From NCBI GenBank assembly GCA_019419485.1, contig DXZV01000023.1, positions 1-11,822 of the forward strand: a DNA stretch of 11,822 nt. Reading direction: 5' to 3'. A model generated the notes under the pieces. The model did no database searches, was not told where the DNA came from, and saw nothing but the letters and a program-made list of their open reading frames with translations. Shown here piece after piece: positions 6,495-11,822 of the stretch (the stretch's first letter is position 1; each line of letters starts with the position of its first letter). The stretch comes from Collinsella sp. (GTDB taxonomy: Bacteria > Actinomycetota > Coriobacteriia > Coriobacteriales > Coriobacteriaceae). The translations under genes and the position numbers were made by a program.

Positions 6495-6524
6495 CGCCTT
6501 GCGACGGTGAGGTGCGTTTTTTTT
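6495..6524 (+). terminator. Possible weak second terminator with T8 run
   Basis: A short, bulged stem (CGCCT with AGG-CG) is followed directly by eight T at 6517-6524. The stem is weak; the T-run is the main evidence. It would back up the strong hairpin upstream and limit read-through into the convergent regulator gene. Confidence 0.3.
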
Positions 6525-6544
6525 CGGTTCTAGCGTGTTTGCGG

Positions 6545-7345
6545 CTAGCGCTGCGCCCGAAGTCGATTTGCACAGCTGATATACAGAGCGTTAACCGCGC
6601 TTTGTAGGCTCATGCCCTCAACCAAGGCGGTCGAGTACTCGCTGAGTGACTCCGCGCTCACGGGTAGCAAGAGCTCGCGCGCCCCGTTGTTATCGAATGC
6701 CATGTTGCTCGATATCCAAATAACGCGGCAACCTCGCCGCTTGGCCTCAACGTAAAGATTGAAGATGTGGCTCGTCTTCCCTGAGAACGATACAAAGATG
6801 GTTAGATCGTCGGGTTGGAGCAGACAGAGCGACGTCTCCTGTCCCTTGACGGAGCCAAATGAAAAGCACAGTCGGTTTACGCGGCTCAGCTTTTCGCAGA
6901 GTGAGCGGGCGGCGAGATTGGAGAATGAGCTTCCGTATACGTAGACATTTTGCGCATCGAGAAGCCAGTCAACGGCCTGCTCGAGTCGATCCTCAGTGAG
7001 CAGGCGTTTTGTTTCAAGCAAAGAGGTCTCTACGATATCGAAATACCAGGGTATATCGATTTGCTTATGAGCCCTTGCCTCGGTTGTCTCACGCTGGAGC
7101 CAAGCGTTGAAGTCGTCAACTTGCTCTTTGAACGATCGAAAGCTCGAGCCGTTTACGCGCCTGCAGAAGCGCGAGATGGTCGCGGGCGATGTATTGCACG
7201 CGCGGGCAAGTTCTTCTATTGAGAGCTCTGGGACCTCGTCGTGATGGGAAAGGGCGTAGAGTGCGATGTGGGCGTCAAGGCTGCCGCCCTTCTCGACGTC
7301 TTCGATACAAGACCTGAGGTTCGAATAGACCTCGTACATCGACAT
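6545..7345 (-). CDS. RpiR/MurR-family transcriptional regulator, module 2
   Basis: A 266-residue regulator with an N-terminal RpiR helix-turn-helix (about 1-80; ELARACNTSPATISRFCRR, then SFRSFKEQ) and a SIS phosphosugar-binding domain from about 125 to 250 (VYVYGSSFSN, then IFVSFSGKTS). It is only distantly similar to the regulator at 2333-3082, so the two are probably not recent duplicates. It is the last gene of the second module, 77 bp after the PTS stop, unlike the divergently placed regulator of module 1. The start at 7345 is supported by GGAG 8 bases upstream; a second ATG two codons later is too far from it. It probably controls the promoter upstream of the GH4 gene at 10353. The hairpin in front of the gene may lower its expression relative to the enzymes. 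Effector unknown. Confidence 0.92.
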   Translation of the reverse strand: MSMYEVYSNLRSCIEDVEKGGSLDAHIALYALSHHDEVPELSIEELARACNTSPATISRFCRRVNGSSFRSFKEQVDDFNAWLQRETTEARAHKQIDIPWYFDIVETSLLETKRLLTEDRLEQAVDWLLDAQNVYVYGSSFSNLAARSLCEKLSRVNRLCFSFGSVKGQETSLCLLQPDDLTIFVSFSGKTSHIFNLYVEAKRRGCRVIWISSNMAFDNNGARELLLPVSAESLSEYSTALVEGMSLQSAVNALYISCANRLRAQR

Positions 7346-7364
7346 TCAAATCACTCCAAACAAT

Positions 7365-7400
7365 AATGCCCCGGAGCGGATATGCCATCTCCGGAGCATT
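7365..7400 (-). terminator. Intercistronic hairpin between PTS 2 and its regulator
   Basis: The arms 7365-7376 and 7389-7400 match at 11 of 12 positions around a 12-base loop. Read on the minus strand it follows the PTS stop and precedes ATTATTGTTT, a weak T-rich tail, then the regulator's ribosome binding site. It is likely an attenuating or partial terminator, or an mRNA-stabilising structure. Confidence 0.5.
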
Positions 7401-7422
7401 GTGGTGAAGCTATGGGACGGAT

Positions 7423-9003
7423 TTATTCCATGCCCAAGTATTCTCTCATTTCGACTTTGTAGACAGAAGCTTTATTGCCGTAAACGATCTGAACACCGCC
7501 GCCAACGTGCACGATGGCGCTGGCGCCGAGGTCTTTGGTGAAGACGCTATCGTCCTTGACCAGGGCGGTGTTTTTGAGGCTGAGCCTCAGGCGAGTGAAG
7601 CAAGCGTTGACACCCGAGATGTTATCAGCGCCGCCCACGGCTTCCACGATCTGCGGGATGAGCTCGCTTACCTGGACAGGTGCTTTGGAGTCGATGGCCG
7701 ACGTGTCATCCGCTGCCTGCGTGTCATCATCCTCGCGGCCCGGGGTTTTGAGGTTAAATTTCTTGATAAAGGTGCGGAACAGTACGTAATAAATCCCGAA
7801 GTAAGCGATGCCGAGCGGAATAAGCCAGAACCAGTTGGAGCCTTTATCGGCGTTCATGATGCCGTTGAAGATCCACGAGAGGAGCGGTCCGCCGAAGGCG
7901 GAAGGTCCGGGCACATTGAACTGTACCAGGTAGGTGAGTACATACGCGATGCCGCACAGCAGGGCGTGGACCACATAGAGTACGGGCGCTACAAAGAGGA
8001 AGGAGTACTCGAGCGGTTCGGTTATGCCCATGATGGCGGCCGGAATAACGGCGGCGATCATGAGGGAGCCGACCTTCTTTTTATTCTCGGGACGGGCACA
8101 GTGGTAGATGGCGAGCGCCGCCGCGGGCAGGCCGCACATGGCGAACAGCACCTTGCCGTTCATGACGTATTTTGAGATGTCGATGTCGTACATCATGCCG
8201 GGCGTGTTGAGCATGGCGTTGTAGATGTTGACAGCACCCTCGACGGTCTGGCCGTCAACCTGGATGCTACCGCCCAGAGAAGTGAAGAAAAACGGCAGGT
8301 AGATGAAATGATGCAGGCCGAAGGGCAGAAGCATGCGCTCGGAGAAGCCATAGATGAACGCGCCAAACACCCCGGTGGAATCGATGAGTGTCGAGGCGGC
8401 CTTTAGGCCGGTTTGCACAAACGGAAACACGAAGGCGAGCGCAACGCCCACCAGGCTTGCGAAAACGACGGTGAGGGCGGGGACGCAGCGCGTGCCGTTG
8501 AAGATGCCGAGCACCGGCGGAAGCTGCACCTTATAGAATCGGTTGTGGATCCATGCGACTACCAAGCCGATGATGATGCCGCCGAATACGCCGGTGTCGA
8601 GTGTGGTTACGCCCAGGATGGCGTTCTGACCGGTCTGTAGGTTGGCGGGATCGATGGTGCCCAGCAGGATAAGCAGCTGACCCATGATCGTGTTCATGGT
8701 CATGTAGCCGATAAAGCCCGAGAGTGCGGCGGTCGCCTTCTCGGCCTTGGCGTAACCGTAGGCGATGCAGATCGCAAAGAGAACCGAGATGTTACCATTG
8801 ATAACGTTGCCGGCTGCTTTGATGAGCGTGCTAAAGATCACCATCGGCTCGGTGCCCAAAAACGGGCAGAGCGAGATGAGGTTGGCATTGGAAAGGGCGG
8901 AGCCCAGACCGACCAAAATGCCGGAAACGGGCAGGAGGAGGACCGGCGCCATGAGCACCTTGCCGAGTCTCTGGAACTCGCTGTAGAGCTTGCTTTCTTT
9001 CAT
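7423..9003 (-). CDS. PTS alpha-glucoside-type IICB permease, module 2
   Basis: A 526-residue membrane permease, paralogous over its full length to the one at 4789-6351. The IIC domain (about 1-415) carries NGTRCVPA, ERMLLPFGLHHF and GITEPLEY. A longer acidic linker, rich in Asp, Ala and Ser, leads to the IIB domain with the phosphorylation site C468 in ACFTRLR. No IIA domain is present. The start at 9003 has AAGGA 5 bases upstream. The GH4 gene ends only 24 bp before it, so the pair is clearly one transcription unit. It should bring in and phosphorylate the substrate of that GH4. Compared with module 1, many residues in the extracytoplasmic and sugar-proximal loops differ, which fits a different or wider sugar range. 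The actual substrate cannot be read from the sequence. Confidence 0.93.
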   Translation of the reverse strand: MKESKLYSEFQRLGKVLMAPVLLLPVSGILVGLGSALSNANLISLCPFLGTEPMVIFSTLIKAAGNVINGNISVLFAICIAYGYAKAEKATAALSGFIGYMTMNTIMGQLLILLGTIDPANLQTGQNAILGVTTLDTGVFGGIIIGLVVAWIHNRFYKVQLPPVLGIFNGTRCVPALTVVFASLVGVALAFVFPFVQTGLKAASTLIDSTGVFGAFIYGFSERMLLPFGLHHFIYLPFFFTSLGGSIQVDGQTVEGAVNIYNAMLNTPGMMYDIDISKYVMNGKVLFAMCGLPAAALAIYHCARPENKKKVGSLMIAAVIPAAIMGITEPLEYSFLFVAPVLYVVHALLCGIAYVLTYLVQFNVPGPSAFGGPLLSWIFNGIMNADKGSNWFWLIPLGIAYFGIYYVLFRTFIKKFNLKTPGREDDDTQAADDTSAIDSKAPVQVSELIPQIVEAVGGADNISGVNACFTRLRLSLKNTALVKDDSVFTKDLGASAIVHVGGGVQIVYGNKASVYKVEMREYLGME

Positions 9004-9027
9004 GATGTTCCTTCGATGCGCGGGGAG

Positions 9028-10353
9028 TTAGGACAGGGTCGGCCAATAATCGCCGTTCGCTTCGATCAGGTCGTCGAGGATTTGGCGCGCGACGGTAGTC
9101 GAAGGGACGGTCTTGTTGATTGCGATGGCTTCGAGCGCCTTCTGGTAGGAATGCTCGTAATATGCGTCGACGGCGAGCTTCTCACTGGCATTCTGCTCTT
9201 CGATAAGCCCCTTGTAGAAGGTGGGGATAGCAGGCTGGCTGATGGGTTCGGGGCCCCAAGAGCGCAGGTAGGCGGGGACCTCGACCATGGCGTCGTCGGG
9301 CAGATTGGGGATGGCGCCGTTATTCTCGACGATTACGAGATAGCGTTCGCACTTGTTGTAGGCGATAGAGGCGGCTGCGTCGACGATAAAGTCGCCAAAG
9401 ACCGTGAAGCTCTGTACGGGGCTCTTGTAATTGGCGGGATCTGCCAGGTACTTGTCGTGCTCGGCAAACATCTCCTTCTCGCGTCCGTTGATGACGTTGT
9501 CGGCGCGCGTCCAGTTGGGGTCCATGTCATCTGCCATGTCTTTGGAGTACAGGTAGTACTGCAGGTAGCTGTTGGGCAGATACTCGGGATAGTCCTTCAC
9601 AATCTTGACGTATTGACCCCAGGTGTGCATCCAGTCCTTGTCCTTGTGATGCTTGTCGCTCACGGCCATGCCGTGCTCGAGAATCATCTGACGGAGCTCC
9701 GGCAGACGATCGCGCCCCTGCTTGTCGTAAATTTTGGTAAACCAGCCAAAGTGATTGAGTCCAAAATACATGGGGTCGATATCGCGCCAGCTGGGAAGTC
9801 CGAGCATCTTAGAGTACGAGAGCAAGATAGCCGTGGGCATATCGCAGATGTTAAGGATATGGTCGTTGCCAAACTCGCGACGTGTGGCCTCGGCGACAAC
9901 TGCGGCGGGGTTGGAATAGTTGAGGATCCAGGCGTCTGGACTATATTTCTTAGCGTAGCGTACGAGGTCGAAGACGCCGGGGATGGACCTGATGCCATAG
10001 GAGATCGAACCGCCGGCGCCGCAGGTTTCCTGTCCCACGCAACCGTACTTGAGAGGGATGCGCTCGTCCTGGCGACGCATCTGAAGGCCACCCTGGCGGA
10101 TTTGCGCGAAGACGAAGTCGACATCGGTGAATGCCTTTTCGGGATCGGTCGTCACGACAACTTCGATGTCAGGAGCTTCCTGCTCGATGAACTGCTTCAT
10201 GATGTCGTAGACGAGGTGCATGCGCTTCTCGTCGATGTCGTACAGGGCGAGTTTGCGCAGCGGTAATTCGTTTTTCTTCTGCAACAGGCTCTGGATGATG
10301 CCGGGAGTGTGGGTGCTGCCGGCTCCGGCGATTACAACTGCTTTCTTGTCCAT
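9028..10353 (-). CDS. GH4 6-phospho-alpha-glucosidase, module 2
   Basis: A 441-residue GH4 enzyme, the same length as its paralogue at 3381-4706. It has the NAD+-binding motif VVIAGAGST (6-14), the signature C170-D171-M172-P173 and H201 in GLNHFGW. It also has the tyrosine cluster SYLQYYLY and GREK. CDMP is the standard signature of 6-phospho-alpha-glucosidases such as GlvA, MalH and AglB, where Cys and His hold Mn2+ and Asp is the proposed general acid. It should split maltose 6'-phosphate or related alpha-linked 6-phosphoglucosides to glucose 6-phosphate plus the aglycone sugar. The ribosome binding site AAAGGGG is 8 bases before the ATG. It is the first gene of the second module, followed after 24 bp by the PTS permease. 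A promoter and operator candidate lie about 60-125 bp upstream. Family and alpha specificity are well supported. Confidence 0.94.
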   Translation of the reverse strand: MDKKAVVIAGAGSTHTPGIIQSLLQKKNELPLRKLALYDIDEKRMHLVYDIMKQFIEQEAPDIEVVVTTDPEKAFTDVDFVFAQIRQGGLQMRRQDERIPLKYGCVGQETCGAGGSISYGIRSIPGVFDLVRYAKKYSPDAWILNYSNPAAVVAEATRREFGNDHILNICDMPTAILLSYSKMLGLPSWRDIDPMYFGLNHFGWFTKIYDKQGRDRLPELRQMILEHGMAVSDKHHKDKDWMHTWGQYVKIVKDYPEYLPNSYLQYYLYSKDMADDMDPNWTRADNVINGREKEMFAEHDKYLADPANYKSPVQSFTVFGDFIVDAAASIAYNKCERYLVIVENNGAIPNLPDDAMVEVPAYLRSWGPEPISQPAIPTFYKGLIEEQNASEKLAVDAYYEHSYQKALEAIAINKTVPSTTVARQILDDLIEANGDYWPTLS

Positions 10354-10415
10354 GTGGTAAACCCCTTTCGTGTGGATTGACCACTTCAGACTACGAAAGC
10401 TCTACCTGCGATTCC

Positions 10416-10442
10416 ATCGATTTTCAGATTGCGAAAAACGAT
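10416..10442. promoter_or_regulatory. Candidate operator, module 2
   Basis: ATCGATTTTC and GAAAAACGAT are inverted copies with 9 of 10 matching positions, separated by 7 bases. The site lies just downstream of the candidate -10 hexamer, where a bound repressor would cover the transcription start. It differs from the module 1 palindrome, in keeping with separate regulators. Binding by the RpiR protein of this module is inference. Confidence 0.45.
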
Positions 10443-10449
10443 AGCGATA

Positions 10450-10479
10450 ATCTTAACAGGATGCGTTTTGCGTGGTTAA
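10450..10479 (-). promoter_or_regulatory. Candidate promoter of module 2
   Basis: On the minus strand TTAACC (10479-10474) and TAAGAT (10455-10450) are separated by 18 bases. Each matches four of six consensus positions. The predicted start would fall inside the operator-like palindrome, about 90 bases before the GH4 ATG. Confidence 0.35.
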
Positions 10480-10596
10480 ATAGCGCCGGGAAAGATGCTG
10501 ACTTGGGCGGCAGACGACGTGTTGCATGGCTGCAGGAGCGAACGCCACACGGTCAAAAGATGGTGGGCGGTGCTGCGGCTTTTGGCTGCAATTGCG

Positions 10597-11822
10597 CTAC
10601 CCGCGGTGGCGCTCCCAACGGGCGAGCTTAATCGTCACCAGCGTAAGCGCCCAGGCCACAAGCGAGAACGCGGCGCCCACGGCGCCCACGCAGGCAATGC
10701 CAACTCCGCTTACCACGGCGCCGCCCACTGCAGTGCCAAACGAGATACCGACGTTAAACGCCATGGGCTCAACCGAACTTGCAAGTACCATCGACTTGGG
10801 ATGGCGGCTGCGTGCCACGTCCATAAAGTGCGTGATGCACGACACCGAGAACAGGTACATGAGCAACGCCAAGCTAAAGACAAAGACCAGCGCGAGCGGC
10901 ATGGTGCCGCCCACGGCAAACAGCCCGAGTAACGCCGCAGCCTGCAGTACAAACGTCACAAGCAGTGCCTTCATGCCAAAACGCGCATCGATCCATCCGC
11001 CCAAGATGTTTGAGGTCAGGCAAAACACGCCGTAGGCCATAAGCGTGGTACTCGCCTGAACAGTGCCCATTCCCAGCACCTGCTCAAGATAAGGTGTCAC
11101 GTAGCCGTAGAATACGTAGACCGAGCCTACGCCAAACAAAAAGATGAGCATGCCGGTGATGATGCTCGGCTCGCGTAGCAGACCCGCCTGCTCGCGAAAG
11201 GTGGCAGGCTCGTCGGTCTGTCCGGCGCGCGGCATAAACATCACGAGCGCTCCGCATATCAGAACAGCAAAGGCAAGCGTGCCGTACATGGCCACGTGCC
11301 AGTCGAGCGTGTCGGCCACGAACTTGCCGATCGAGGTCACAAAGACCATTGCCACGGAAAACGCACCATATACCACCGAGATGGCGAGTGAGGTCTGCTG
11401 CGGGGACAGCAGCTCGGGGATATACGTCACGCCCACGGCGAGCAGTGCGCCCGAGACGGAGCCCAAGATGATGCGCGAGGCAAACAGCACTTGAAAGTTG
11501 GGTGCCAGCGCCATGACCAGGTTGCCGAGCACAAAGACGATGCTATAGCACACGAGCAGCTGGTAGCGGCGAAAACGCCCCGTGCTGAGCGCAAGCACCG
11601 GCGTCGCGATGGCATAGACAAGCGCAAACACGCTGATGAGCTGGCCCGCAGTGGCAAGCGAGATGCCGAGCTCCGTTGCCAAGTCGCTTTCGATGCCGAT
11701 GACCACGAACTCCGAGCAGCCGAGCGAGAAGCCCAACAGCACGAGCAGCGCCAGGCAGAGCTTGGTGCGCGTGGGGGAGAGCGCGGCGGCGGTTGACTTG
11801 CTTTTGGGCGTGGTTACGGCGG
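10597..11822 (-). CDS. DHA1-type MFS permease (AraJ-like), 5' end outside window
   Basis: An inner-membrane major facilitator transporter with about 12 hydrophobic segments, resembling the AraJ/YdhP group of drug or sugar efflux permeases. The first helix is followed by GCSEFVVIGIESDLATELGIS, a typical DHA1 opening with the acidic EF motif. Between helices 2 and 3 lies the motif-A-like LSTGRFRR, and RIILGSVSGA follows in helix 4. The frame stays open to the window edge. A GTG at 11742 would start inside the first helix and cut it short, whereas the residues upstream (SPTRTKLCLALL) form a normal cytoplasmic tail and helix start. The true start is therefore upstream of this window. It ends with a basic tail and TAG at 10597, 243 bp from the GH4 start, and is probably a separate unit. 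The substrate is unknown; export of sugars or toxic compounds is typical of the family. Confidence 0.88.
   Translation of the reverse strand, partial: AVTTPKSKSTAAALSPTRTKLCLALLVLLGFSLGCSEFVVIGIESDLATELGISLATAGQLISVFALVYAIATPVLALSTGRFRRYQLLVCYSIVFVLGNLVMALAPNFQVLFASRIILGSVSGALLAVGVTYIPELLSPQQTSLAISVVYGAFSVAMVFVTSIGKFVADTLDWHVAMYGTLAFAVLICGALVMFMPRAGQTDEPATFREQAGLLREPSIITGMLIFLFGVGSVYVFYGYVTPYLEQVLGMGTVQASTTLMAYGVFCLTSNILGGWIDARFGMKALLVTFVLQAAALLGLFAVGGTMPLALVFVFSLALLMYLFSVSCITHFMDVARSRHPKSMVLASSVEPMAFNVGISFGTAVGGAVVSGVGIACVGAVGAAFSLVAWALTLVTIKLARWERHRG

Larger units (their letters stand above)
10354..10596. other. Intergenic control region upstream of module 2
   Basis: 243 bp without a supportable gene. 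The half next to the GH4 start holds a candidate operator (10416-10442) and promoter (10450-10479). The half next to the MFS stop is GC-rich, and I see no clear terminator or repeat in it. Confidence 0.6.

Noticed and set aside
9016..10266. Plus-strand open frame of 416 codons opposite the module 2 GH4 gene
   Set aside because: Antisense shadow of a complete GH4 gene with its active-site motifs. A similar shadow in the paralogue shows that it comes from codon bias.
11742..11742. GTG at 11742 as the start of the MFS gene
   Set aside because: It falls inside the first transmembrane helix, and the frame stays open upstream to the window edge with a sensible cytoplasmic tail.

Overview
The window looks like part of a chromosome from a moderately GC-rich, carbohydrate-fermenting gut Actinobacterium, most likely a coriobacterium such as Collinsella. 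This is an inference from the base composition, the purine-rich ribosome binding sites, the paired PTS/GH4 sugar loci and the DUF4143-type ATPase with repeats around it. No rRNA or other phylogenetic marker is present, so the assignment is tentative.

Layout. (1) 1-1826 is an accessory cassette: a plus-strand AAA+ ATPase with a C-terminal DUF4143/PD-(D/E)XK-like domain. Its leader carries a motif three times at an exact 33-bp spacing. A diverged copy of the leader lies 1704 bp downstream and ends at the stop codon of the next gene. Between the ATPase stop and that copy lie two large inverted repeats. (2) 1826-3082, minus strand: an RpiR-family regulator followed by a low-molecular-weight protein-tyrosine phosphatase. 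(3) 3083-3380 is a divergent control region with a near-perfect 20-bp palindrome, tandem heptamers and two competing hairpins. (4) 3381-6351, plus strand: a GH4 6-phospho-alpha-glucosidase and an alpha-glucoside-type PTS IICB permease. (5) 6352-6544 is a terminator region between converging genes. (6) 6545-10353, minus strand: a second, paralogous module (GH4, PTS IICB, RpiR regulator) with an intercistronic hairpin before the regulator. (7) 10354-10596 is a control region with a candidate promoter and operator. (8) 10597 to the window end, minus strand: a DHA1-type MFS permease whose 5' end lies outside the window.

How the genes work together. Each PTS permease should import and phosphorylate an alpha-glucoside (maltose, isomaltose or similar). 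The GH4 enzyme beside it should then split the 6-phosphate product with NAD+ and Mn2+ into glucose 6-phosphate plus a sugar. Each module has its own SIS-domain RpiR regulator, probably sensing a phosphorylated sugar. Neither permease carries a IIA domain and no IIA gene is in the window, so phosphate must come from a IIA encoded elsewhere. The two modules are old paralogues: the active-site signature is CDMP in one GH4 and CDQP in the other, which suggests different substrates.

The least explained part is the repeat-flanked ATPase cassette at the left end.
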